13,253 bases of DNA from JBNJDW01 sp051745265 (GTDB lineage: Bacteria; Pseudomonadota; Alphaproteobacteria; Micavibrionales; CSBR16-224). Below are positions 5,821-13,085 of the stretch, piece by piece; the stretch's first letter is position 1; each line of letters begins with the position of its first letter. The notes beneath the pieces are model-generated. The model did no database searches. It saw nothing but the letters and a program-made list of their open reading frames with translations, and had not been told where the DNA came from. The stretch lies in the NCBI GenBank assembly GCA_051745265.1, contig JBNJDW010000032.1, forward strand, positions 1-13,253, written 5' to 3'. The position numbers and the translations under genes are program-made.

Positions 5821-6639
5821 ATGGATTACCAGACAGAAACATTCGATCTTGATAATGGCCGCGGGGATATGCTTTCCGCACGACTTGAACGTCCGACAAA
5901 TGGTGAGGTCAAAGCCTATGGCATTTTTGCCAATTGCTTTACCTGTGAAAAAGAATTCTTTGCCCCTAAAAGGGTCTGCCGGGCCCTGGCCGCGCGCGGG
6001 GTCGCGATGGTCCGTTTTGATTTTACCGGCCTTGGTAAAAGTGAAGGGGATTTTTCCGACACCAATTTTACCACACATATTGAGGATTTAACCGCCATTG
6101 CCCAGAAACTGGAAAGTGATTTCGGTCAGGGGCCTGAGCTGCTGATCGGTCACAGCTTTGGCGGGCCGGCGGCGCTGGCGATGACGGAAACCACGCCTTC
6201 GGTCAGGACAGTCGCCACAATCGGCGCGCCAAAAGATCCCCGCCATGTTATGCGCCATTTCGAAGAACATCAGCAAATTCTGGAACGGGAAGGCATGATC
6301 GAGATTGATGTCGCCGGGCGCAAATATGTCTTAAAAAAGCAATTCGCCGAAGACGTTAAATCCTTTGACGTTGAAAAACAGACCCGTAATTTTAAAGGCG
6401 ATCTGTTCGTTTTCCATGACCCTGAAGACGACATGGTCCGCTATGAAAATGCGGGGGAGATCTATGACCGCGCCGGCGGGGCCGCCTGGCTGGTTAGCTT
6501 GAAAGGCGCCGGTCATATGTTAGGCGATATCAAACAAACGGCTTATGTCGGCAATCTATTGGCAGACTGGCTGATTGAAGGCACAGCGCCTACAGGTGAT
6601 AATATTCAGGCAAAAACAAAACACAAAACCGCGTCCTAA
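5821..6639 (+). CDS. Alpha/beta hydrolase, like the N-terminal half of hydrolase-OsmC fusion proteins
   Basis: A 272-residue protein. I place the start at the ATG at 5821 (MDYQTETFDL). A TTG 36 nt upstream in the same frame lies inside the terminator loop and is unlikely. The nucleophile elbow GHSFGG gives Ser112. The acid is probably Asp203 in FHDPEDDMV, and His232 in GAGHM completes the triad. The oxyanion-region strand FANCFTCEKEF (36-46) and the RFDFTGLGKSEGDF stretch (65-78) are characteristic of hydrolases found fused to an OsmC peroxiredoxin-like domain in proteins of about 400 residues. Here the OsmC half is absent: the protein ends in a short polar tail and no OsmC gene follows. The substrate is unknown, and ester or thioester hydrolysis is expected from the family. 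The gene converges on the SGNH gene and overlaps it by 4 nt. Confidence 0.85.
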   Translation: MDYQTETFDLDNGRGDMLSARLERPTNGEVKAYGIFANCFTCEKEFFAPKRVCRALAARGVAMVRFDFTGLGKSEGDFSDTNFTTHIEDLTAIAQKLESDFGQGPELLIGHSFGGPAALAMTETTPSVRTVATIGAPKDPRHVMRHFEEHQQILEREGMIEIDVAGRKYVLKKQFAEDVKSFDVEKQTRNFKGDLFVFHDPEDDMVRYENAGEIYDRAGGAAWLVSLKGAGHMLGDIKQTAYVGNLLADWLIEGTAPTGDNIQAKTKHKTAS

Positions 6640-7313
6640 CTTGCGGTTACGAAACCGCCTTCTTGCGCGGGCGGTACGGCCCAGCCCAGCGGTTTTAGGA
6701 ATTGTTTTAACACTGCGCGGGCAATTTTCTGATGCCCGGCGGCATTGGGATGTACCCCGTCAAACAGCCAGTCTTCATACGGTTCCTCCGCCCAGCCTTT
6801 CCAGACATCAATAAAGAAAATATCCTGCCGGGCGCAGAAAGTTTTTATAATCGCATTATAACTATGCACCGCATTAAACCAATACGCCCGATCCCGCGCC
6901 CAGGGCAGCGGATTGACCTCGGCCTCATTAATCGGATACAGGCCGACAAAGCCGATTTTATCCGTATAATGACTTGCGGCCTGATAGAGTTTGTGCAGAT
7001 TCTTTTCAAAATCAGCTTCTGACACGTTATGCGTTCCGGTTTCGGAGGTCATCATACTGTCGTTAAGACCGACCGCAAATAAAATGATCAGATCTGCGTT
7101 CTCTTCGTAACGGGCTTCCATTTCAGGTACAAAACGCTTTAACACATTGGCAGAGCTGTTACCTGATACGCCCATATTAAAGGTCAAAAATCGTTTTTCC
7201 GGATCATAGAGATAATGTTCATCAAGCACAGAGCGCACCCGTTGAACCCAGCCGCCAAAAGGATCCCAGGATCCCTGAACAACATTGTCACCGAAAACAT
7301 AAAGATGCGTCAT
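6636..7313 (-). CDS. SGNH/GDSL-type hydrolase homologue lacking the catalytic Ser
   Basis: A 225-residue protein with the ordered blocks of the SGNH family: block I FGDNVVQG (7-14), block II NMGVSG (46-51), block III GLND (82-85) and block V DGVHPN (185-190, Asp185 and His188). Active family members are esterases, lipases or carbohydrate deacetylases that use the Ser of block I GDS. Here that Ser is Asn10 (codon AAT), while the Gly, Asn, Asp and His of the other blocks remain. Spacing to the following D-P-x-G-G-W is normal, so a frameshift does not explain the change. No signal peptide is present. The gene follows lpdA by 30 nt and may be co-transcribed with it. It has no clear Shine-Dalgarno site. 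Its stop overlaps that of the convergent hydrolase. It is likely a pseudo-enzyme or uses altered chemistry. Confidence 0.82.
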   Translation of the reverse strand: MTHLYVFGDNVVQGSWDPFGGWVQRVRSVLDEHYLYDPEKRFLTFNMGVSGNSSANVLKRFVPEMEARYEENADLIILFAVGLNDSMMTSETGTHNVSEADFEKNLHKLYQAASHYTDKIGFVGLYPINEAEVNPLPWARDRAYWFNAVHSYNAIIKTFCARQDIFFIDVWKGWAEEPYEDWLFDGVHPNAAGHQKIARAVLKQFLKPLGWAVPPAQEGGFVTAS

Positions 7314-7343
7314 TAGCTGATATCTGACCTGTTATGAATACTG

Positions 7344-8747
7344 TTAGACATGTAAGGCCCGGCCATCGACATTCAACGCGGCTTCTTTAACGACCTCGTT
7401 CAGCGTTGGATGCGCATGACAGGTGCGGGCAATGTCCTCGGCACTGGCGCCGAATTCTATGGCCAATGCAAGCTCGGCGATCAGCGTGCCGGCCTCGGCG
7501 CCAAAAATATGACAGCCCAGCACCCGGTCGGTTTTCTTATCCGCCAGAATTTTGACAAAGCCTTCGCTGGCATTCATCGCTCGGGCACGGCCATTGGCCA
7601 TATAGGGGAATTTACCGACCTTGTATGCGGTGCCTTCGTCTTTGAGGGTCTCTTCCGTTTTGCCAATGCTGGCAATCTCCGGGAAAGTATAAACCACGGA
7701 TGGAATCGCATCATAATTGATATGTCCGGTTTCACCGGCCAGGATTTCCGCCAGTACAACGCCTTCATCCTCGGCCTTATGGGCCAGCATCGGTCCCGGA
7801 ATAACATCGCCGATCGCATAAATACCGGGAACCGAAGTTTCATAATTACTGTTGACCTCAATCACGCCGCGGTCCGTGGTTTTAACACCGACCTTATCCA
7901 GCCCCAGACCTGTAGTGAAAGGACGGCGGCCAATGGCAACCAGAACAATATCAGCATCAATCGTTTCAGAATCGCCGCCTTTGGATGGCTCAACCTCCAG
8001 CTTGACACCGGATTTTGATGTTTTGGCGCCAGTGACTTTGGCACCGAGCTTGAAGGTCATGCCCTGTTTTTTAAAGCTTTTCAAAGCCTCTTTCGAAACT
8101 TCACTATCCATGCCGGGCAGGATCGTATCCAGAAATTCGATGACGGTGACATCAGCGCCCAAACGGCCCCAGACGGCCCCCAGTTCCAGACCAATCACAC
8201 CGCCGCCGATGATGGCCAGCTTCTTTGGCACTTTGGACAATTCCAGCGCACCGGTGGAGGACACGATCTGTTTTTCGTCAATCTCGACACCGGGCAACGG
8301 GGTCACTTCCGATCCGGTGGCAATGACAACAGACCGTGTTTTCAGGCTCTGTTTTTTGCCTTTGGCATCTTTGACTTCAACCATATCGGCGGATTTAACA
8401 GTACCGGTGCCGACAATATGGTCTATCTTATTCTTTTTGAACAGAAACTTGATGCCTTGTGTGTTTGAATCGACCACGCTGGTTTTATGTTTCATCATCG
8501 CTTTTAAATCAAGCTCGGGCTTGACCTTGATACCCAGATCGGCGAAATGATGTGCGGCTTCGTCAAAACGCTCCGAGGTATGCAGCAAGGCTTTTGATGG
8601 AATACAGCCGACATTCAGGCAGGTCCCGCCCAGCGTATCGTCTTTTTCAACACAGGCTGTTTTCAGGCCCAGCTGCGCACAGCGAATGGCACAAACATAA
8701 CCGCCGGGGCCGGAGCCGATAATCACCACATCATATTGTTCTGACAT
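7344..8747 (-). CDS. lpdA: Dihydrolipoyl dehydrogenase (E3)
   Basis: A 467-residue flavoprotein of normal family length. It reoxidises the dihydrolipoyl arm of E2, passing electrons through a redox disulfide and FAD to NAD+. Visible motifs are the FAD site GSGPGG (11-16), the redox pair Cys43/Cys48 in GGTCLNVGC, the NAD site GGGVIG (181-186) with Glu204 ending the second strand (NAD rather than NADP preference), and the dimer-interface dyad His446/Glu451 in HPTLNE. The start is supported by AAGGA 7 nt upstream. It lies behind odhB, but a strong terminator separates them, so it probably has its own promoter. This could also let it serve pyruvate dehydrogenase or the glycine cleavage system. 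The SGNH gene follows 30 nt downstream. Confidence 0.97.
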   Translation of the reverse strand: MSEQYDVVIIGSGPGGYVCAIRCAQLGLKTACVEKDDTLGGTCLNVGCIPSKALLHTSERFDEAAHHFADLGIKVKPELDLKAMMKHKTSVVDSNTQGIKFLFKKNKIDHIVGTGTVKSADMVEVKDAKGKKQSLKTRSVVIATGSEVTPLPGVEIDEKQIVSSTGALELSKVPKKLAIIGGGVIGLELGAVWGRLGADVTVIEFLDTILPGMDSEVSKEALKSFKKQGMTFKLGAKVTGAKTSKSGVKLEVEPSKGGDSETIDADIVLVAIGRRPFTTGLGLDKVGVKTTDRGVIEVNSNYETSVPGIYAIGDVIPGPMLAHKAEDEGVVLAEILAGETGHINYDAIPSVVYTFPEIASIGKTEETLKDEGTAYKVGKFPYMANGRARAMNASEGFVKILADKKTDRVLGCHIFGAEAGTLIAELALAIEFGASAEDIARTCHAHPTLNEVVKEAALNVDGRALHV

Positions 8748-8819
8748 TTTTTAGTCCTTTTTATTAATGCTGTTTCACTCAGTAATCTAGACGAGTCACG
8801 GTATTAAATCGAGTAATAA

Positions 8820-8859
8820 TTTATACGACGTATACTTCTAAAACCTTGCCTCAGGTCAA
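8820..8859 (-). promoter_or_regulatory. Candidate promoter region of lpdA
   Basis: On the minus strand TTGACC (8859-8854) is a good -35. The -10 is either GTATAC (8835-8830, 18-bp spacer) or TATACG (8834-8829, 19-bp spacer). A further TATAAA at 8825-8820 lacks a good partner. A separate promoter is expected because a terminator ends the odhA-odhB unit just upstream. The exact hexamers are uncertain. Confidence 0.3.
8822..8834. promoter_or_regulatory. 13-bp perfect palindrome upstream of lpdA
   Basis: TATACG-A-CGTATA is a perfect inverted repeat about 75 bp before the lpdA start. It overlaps the most promoter-like stretch of the gap: on the minus strand a TTGACC (8859-8854) lies 18-19 bp from GTATAC/TATACG, and TATAAA overlaps at 8825-8820. 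It could be an operator at the lpdA promoter. The rest of the 150-bp gap holds only the terminator and the Shine-Dalgarno site. Confidence 0.4.
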
Positions 8860-8864
8860 ATTAA

Positions 8865-8890
8865 AAAAAGGGGCCGCAAAGCCCCTTTTT
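8865..8890. terminator. Bidirectional terminator after odhB
   Basis: AAAAAGGGGC (8865-8874) pairs with GCCCCTTTTT (8881-8890) around a 6-nt loop. On the minus strand it follows the odhB stop by about 8 nt and ends in seven T residues (8869-8863). It separates odhB from lpdA. It can also act on the plus strand, but no plus-strand gene ends here. Confidence 0.88.
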
Positions 8891-8897
8891 CTTTTCA

Positions 8898-10151
8898 TTA
8901 AATATCCAAAAGCAATCTTTGCGGATCCTCGATGGCATCCTTGATACGGACCAGGAAGGATACAGCTTCACGGCCATCAACGATGCGGTGGTCATAGGAC
9001 ATGGCCAGATACATCATCGGCCGCACTTTGACCTCGCCATCGACAACCATGGGCCGTTCCTGAATTTTATGCATCCCCAGAATACCCGATTGCGGTGGGT
9101 TCAGAATCGGTGTGGACAGCAAGGATCCAAAAACACCGCCATTGGTAATGGTAAAGGTACCGCCGGTCATTTCATCCATACCCAGCTTACCATCACGGGC
9201 GCGGGTGCCCAGATCAACAATGCCGCTTTCAATTTCAGCAAAATTCTTGATATCAGCGTCCTTCAACACCGGAACAACCAGACCTGACGGCGTTGAAACG
9301 GCAACACCGATATCATAATGGTTTTTATAAACAATTTCCTCGCCATCAATTTCGGCATTCACCGCCGGGAAATCCTGTAAGGCCTGAATCGCAGCCTTAA
9401 CAAAGAACGACATAAAGCCAAGCTTGGTATTATGACGTTTTTCAAAGCTGTCTTTATACATTTTGCGAAGCTCCATGACATTGGTCATATCGACTTCGTT
9501 AAAGGTGGTCAGCATGGCGGCAGTGTTTTGCGCCTCTTTCAAACGTTTGGCAATGCTTTGACGCAGACGGGTCATCCGCACGCGTTCTTCACGCGGCCCG
9601 CGATCCTGCGCTGGCGCTGCTGCCGGTGCGGCTTTCTTACCGCCGTTATCAATAAAGTCCTGCACATCATTCTTTAACAAGCGGCCATCTTTGCCCGTGG
9701 CTGGAATTTGCGCCGGGTCAAGATTATTATCATCAACCAGTTTACGGACCGCAGGTGACAAAGGCATATCCGCATTGGCCGTCGTCGGTTTTGAATCTGT
9801 TTCTTTGGGCGCTTCATCTTTAGCCGGTTTGTCTTCGGCCTTTGGCTGTTCTTTTTCTTTACCGGAATCTTTCTCGTCTGGCTTTTTATCCGACCCTTTA
9901 TCATTGGCAACAGCGCCTTCCTCTAGCAGGCCGAGCACCGCATCAACGCCGACATTCTCACCGGAATTCACGGTGATTTTTTGCAAAACCCCGGCGGCAG
10001 GGGCGTTGACTTCCAATGTTACTTTATCGGTTTCAAGCTCTACCAAAGGTTCATCCGCTGTGACAGCCTCACCTTCTTTTTTCAGCCATTGAGCCACGGT
10101 GGCTTCCGATACGGATTCACCAAGTGTGGGGACTTTGATTTCTGTAGCCAT
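8898..10151 (-). CDS. odhB (sucB): Dihydrolipoyllysine succinyltransferase (E2 of 2-oxoglutarate dehydrogenase)
   Basis: A 417-residue protein with the E2 domain order. The lipoyl domain spans residues 1-77, with Lys43 in ETDKVTLEV as the lipoylated residue. A peripheral-subunit-binding domain lies at about 129-168 (PLSPAVRKLV through LKNDVQDFI). The acyltransferase core runs from about 188 to the end, with His388 and Asp392 in the HRIVDG catalytic motif. E2 forms the complex core and transfers the succinyl group from lipoamide to CoA. The lipoyl motif GESVSEATV and neighbouring E1 identify the succinyl rather than acetyl enzyme. The first linker (about 82-127) is strongly Lys/Asp/Glu-rich instead of the more usual Ala/Pro-rich type. 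GAAGGA lies about 8 nt before the ATG. The gene follows odhA by 38 nt and ends at a strong terminator. Confidence 0.97.
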   Translation of the reverse strand: MATEIKVPTLGESVSEATVAQWLKKEGEAVTADEPLVELETDKVTLEVNAPAAGVLQKITVNSGENVGVDAVLGLLEEGAVANDKGSDKKPDEKDSGKEKEQPKAEDKPAKDEAPKETDSKPTTANADMPLSPAVRKLVDDNNLDPAQIPATGKDGRLLKNDVQDFIDNGGKKAAPAAAPAQDRGPREERVRMTRLRQSIAKRLKEAQNTAAMLTTFNEVDMTNVMELRKMYKDSFEKRHNTKLGFMSFFVKAAIQALQDFPAVNAEIDGEEIVYKNHYDIGVAVSTPSGLVVPVLKDADIKNFAEIESGIVDLGTRARDGKLGMDEMTGGTFTITNGGVFGSLLSTPILNPPQSGILGMHKIQERPMVVDGEVKVRPMMYLAMSYDHRIVDGREAVSFLVRIKDAIEDPQRLLLDI

Positions 10152-10189
10152 GTTTCTTTTCCTTCGTCAAACTTTTGTTTTTCTTAAGC

Positions 10190-13072
10190 TTAGAGTGTTA
10201 TCGCGTCCTCTACAAGACGTGCCTGTTCCTCCTGATGCCGTGACATCAGGCCAACAGCCGGTGATGCCGCGGCCGGACGCCCGACATAACGCGGACGGTT
10301 GTTTTTCAATTCAATTTCCTGCAAAACCTTTTCAATGCGGCGGTCAACAAAGTTCCAGGCGCCCATATTCTCGGGCTCTTCCTGACACCAGATCACTTCT
10401 GCATTGGGGAAGGCTGACAGTTCTTCTTTCAAAACATCATGCGGGAAAGGATAAATCTGTTCCAGCCGCATGATGGTGACATTTTTGATCCCTTGTGCAT
10501 CACGGTAGTCTTCAAGATCATAGAAAACCTTGCCGCTGCACAGCACTACACGGCGGATATCTTTCGGTTTGGCCGGCAGTTTATCTTCGTACAGGACACG
10601 GTGGAATGTCTCATCGCCGGTCATCATCGATAACGGAGACACGGCGCGTTTATGACGCAACAGTGATTTTGGCGTAAAGACAATCAGCGGCTTTCTGAAA
10701 TCGCGATGCATCTGACGGCGCAGCGCATGGAAATAATTGGCCGGGGTTGTACAATTAACGATCTGGATATTATCTTCGGCACATTGCTGAAGAAAACGTT
10801 CCATCCGCGCCGAAGAATGCTCCGGCCCCTGACCCTCAAAACCATGCGGCAACAGCATGACCAGACCTGACATCCGCAGCCATTTGGTTTCGGCCGAGGT
10901 GATAAACTGATCAATCACCACCTGTGCGCCGTTGACAAAATCACCAAACTGCGCTTCCCAGAGGGTCAGGATATTCGGCTCTGCCGAGCTGAACCCATAT
11001 TCAAAGCCCAGCACGCCGACTTCGGACAATGGGCTGTTATAGGCAAAATAGGAAGCCTGATCATCCTTGATATGATTAAGCGGTACATATTTCTGTTGAT
11101 TCTTCTGATCAATCCAGACCGAATGCCGCTGCGAAAATGTCCCGCGTTCACTATCCTGGCCGGACAGGCGCACCGGGAAGCCTTCTTCGCATAGCGCGCC
11201 AAAGGCCAGCGCCTCTGCCGTGGCCCAGTCGAAATCTTCGCCAGTTTCAAACATTTTCTGTTTGGCTTTCAGCTGGCGTTCAATCTTACTGTTAACCGTA
11301 AAATCATCAGGAACGGTATAAAGCGCTTTACCGATTTTCTGCGCCTGCGTTTCGCTGATCGCGGTCTGGCCGCGACGGTCATCATCAGAAGGCAGCGAAA
11401 TGCCCGACCATTGACCTTTCAGCATATCGGCATCATTGGGACGGTAGCTTTCCGCGGTCTGGAATTCCGCTTCCAGATGGTCATTCCAGTCCTTTTCCAT
11501 TTTCTCATTATCGTCGGCGTTCAGCACCCCTTCACGCATCAATTCTTCGGCATACAGGTTACGGGTCGTTTTTTGATGTTTAATCGAATCATACATCACC
11601 GGCTGTGTGAAGGCCGGCTCATCCCCTTCGTTATGGCCATGACGGCGGTAACAGATCATATCGATGAACACATCTTTTTTGAACTGCTGGCGGAATTCAA
11701 TCGCGATCCGCGCCACATGAACAACCGCTTCGGGATCATCGCCATTTACGTGAAAGATCGGCGCATCGGACATTTTACCGATATCCGTACAATAGGTGCC
11801 TGACCGTGATTCTTCGGGATTGGTGGTAAAGCCGATCTGGTTGTTAATCACATAATGGATGGTCCCGCCGGTGCCGTAACCGTCAAGATTGGTCAGCAGC
11901 ATACATTCCTGCATAATCCCCTGCCCGGCAATCGCCGCATCACCATGAAGAACCAGCGCCATGGCTTCTGACTTATGCTTGTCCTCACGCTGGAGCTGTT
12001 TGGCATAGGTTTTCCCCAATACAACAGGATTAACGATTTCCAGATGTGACGGATTCGGGGTCAAGGACAGATGGACAACATTGCCGTCAAAATCACGGTC
12101 CGAAGAGGTCCCCAGATGATATTTAACATCGCCAGAGCCCTGAACATCCTCCGGCTTAAAAGACCCGCCGCCGAATTCATGGAAAATAGCGGCAAAAGGT
12201 TTGCCCATCACATTGGTCAAAACATTCAAACGGCCCCGATGGGCCATGCCGATCACCATTTCCTTTAAGCCCAGCTGCCCGCCGCGTTTCATGATTTGCT
12301 CAATCGCCGGAACCAGCGCTTCACCGCCTTCAAGACCGAAACGTTTTGTGCCTGTATATTTAGTCTGCAAAAATTTCTCAAACCCTTCGGAGGCGGTCAG
12401 CCGGCTGAGTATGGCTTTTTTGCCTTCAACGGAAAAATCTGTATGGTTACGTCCGGCTTCAATCCGGGCCTGCAGCCAGGCTTTCTGTTCGGGATCCTGA
12501 ACATGCATATATTCAAGGCCGATGGTTCCGCAATAGGTGTCATGCAGGGCCGACATAATTTCTCGCAATGTCGCGGTTTCCAACCCCAGCATACCATTGA
12601 TAAAGATCGGCCGGTCCCAGTCATCGCCGGTAAAGCCATAGGTTTCGGGCTCCAGCTCCGGATGACTGCGCTGTTTTGAAATGCCCAGCGGATCAAGATC
12701 AGCCTTTAAATGACCCCGGATACGGTAGGCACGGATCAGCATTAAGGCACGAATGGAATCAACCGTGGACTGGCGGACTTCTTTTTCGGTCTTCCCCCCT
12801 GTGACCGGCTTTTGAACCACCTTGTCCTGCATGCCGCTATTGGCCGCCTGTGACAAGACCGCCTGAATTTTATTTTCCGACGGTGTCCAACTGGCACCTT
12901 TTAAATCGTCCAGCAGGGCCCGGGAATTATCATCCAGCCCGTCAAAGAAAGACGACCAGCTGTCATCAATCTTGGTCGGATTATCAAGATAGCGCGAATA
13001 TAAATCAGCCAGATAATCAGGATCGGCGGCGGAAAGAACGGCCAGTTTTTCAAGAGCGTCTGCGGATGACAT
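10190..13072 (-). CDS. odhA (sucA): 2-oxoglutarate dehydrogenase E1 component
   Basis: A 960-residue protein of usual family length. It decarboxylates 2-oxoglutarate with thiamine diphosphate and transfers the succinyl group to the E2 lipoyl arm, a TCA-cycle step. The N-terminal segment (24-44, DLYSRYLDNP to SSFFDG) is the E2-binding region typical of OdhA/SucA. The GMAHRGRLNVL motif holds His278. The cofactor motif starts at GD 377-378 and ends at NN 410-411 (INNQIGFTT), coordinating Mg and thiamine diphosphate. The C-terminal third is the transketolase-like domain. AAAGGA lies 9 nt before the ATG at 13072 and overlaps the TAA of an upstream partial gene. The operon continues into odhB. I see no truncation or frameshift. 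Confidence 0.97.
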   Translation of the reverse strand: MSSADALEKLAVLSAADPDYLADLYSRYLDNPTKIDDSWSSFFDGLDDNSRALLDDLKGASWTPSENKIQAVLSQAANSGMQDKVVQKPVTGGKTEKEVRQSTVDSIRALMLIRAYRIRGHLKADLDPLGISKQRSHPELEPETYGFTGDDWDRPIFINGMLGLETATLREIMSALHDTYCGTIGLEYMHVQDPEQKAWLQARIEAGRNHTDFSVEGKKAILSRLTASEGFEKFLQTKYTGTKRFGLEGGEALVPAIEQIMKRGGQLGLKEMVIGMAHRGRLNVLTNVMGKPFAAIFHEFGGGSFKPEDVQGSGDVKYHLGTSSDRDFDGNVVHLSLTPNPSHLEIVNPVVLGKTYAKQLQREDKHKSEAMALVLHGDAAIAGQGIMQECMLLTNLDGYGTGGTIHYVINNQIGFTTNPEESRSGTYCTDIGKMSDAPIFHVNGDDPEAVVHVARIAIEFRQQFKKDVFIDMICYRRHGHNEGDEPAFTQPVMYDSIKHQKTTRNLYAEELMREGVLNADDNEKMEKDWNDHLEAEFQTAESYRPNDADMLKGQWSGISLPSDDDRRGQTAISETQAQKIGKALYTVPDDFTVNSKIERQLKAKQKMFETGEDFDWATAEALAFGALCEEGFPVRLSGQDSERGTFSQRHSVWIDQKNQQKYVPLNHIKDDQASYFAYNSPLSEVGVLGFEYGFSSAEPNILTLWEAQFGDFVNGAQVVIDQFITSAETKWLRMSGLVMLLPHGFEGQGPEHSSARMERFLQQCAEDNIQIVNCTTPANYFHALRRQMHRDFRKPLIVFTPKSLLRHKRAVSPLSMMTGDETFHRVLYEDKLPAKPKDIRRVVLCSGKVFYDLEDYRDAQGIKNVTIMRLEQIYPFPHDVLKEELSAFPNAEVIWCQEEPENMGAWNFVDRRIEKVLQEIELKNNRPRYVGRPAAASPAVGLMSRHQEEQARLVEDAITL

Positions 13073-13085
13073 GCGGATAGGTCCT

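Noticed and set aside
5200..6078. A 292-codon open frame on the minus strand, rich in Phe
   Set aside because: It is the complement of the Lys/Glu-rich coding sequence at 5206-5745, crosses the terminator at 5775-5806 and runs into the hydrolase gene. The Phe runs are complements of Lys and Glu codons, so it is a shadow.
7262..7277. Tandem 8-bp repeat (GGGATCCT twice on the minus strand) next to the altered SGNH nucleophile
   Set aside because: I considered whether a small duplication had damaged block I. The spacing from GDN to DPFGGW matches the normal family spacing and the frame is intact, so the repeat looks like chance codon usage.
7852..8550. A 232-codon plus-strand frame opposite lpdA
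   Set aside because: It lies wholly inside the conserved lpdA coding sequence, has no Shine-Dalgarno site and resembles no family.
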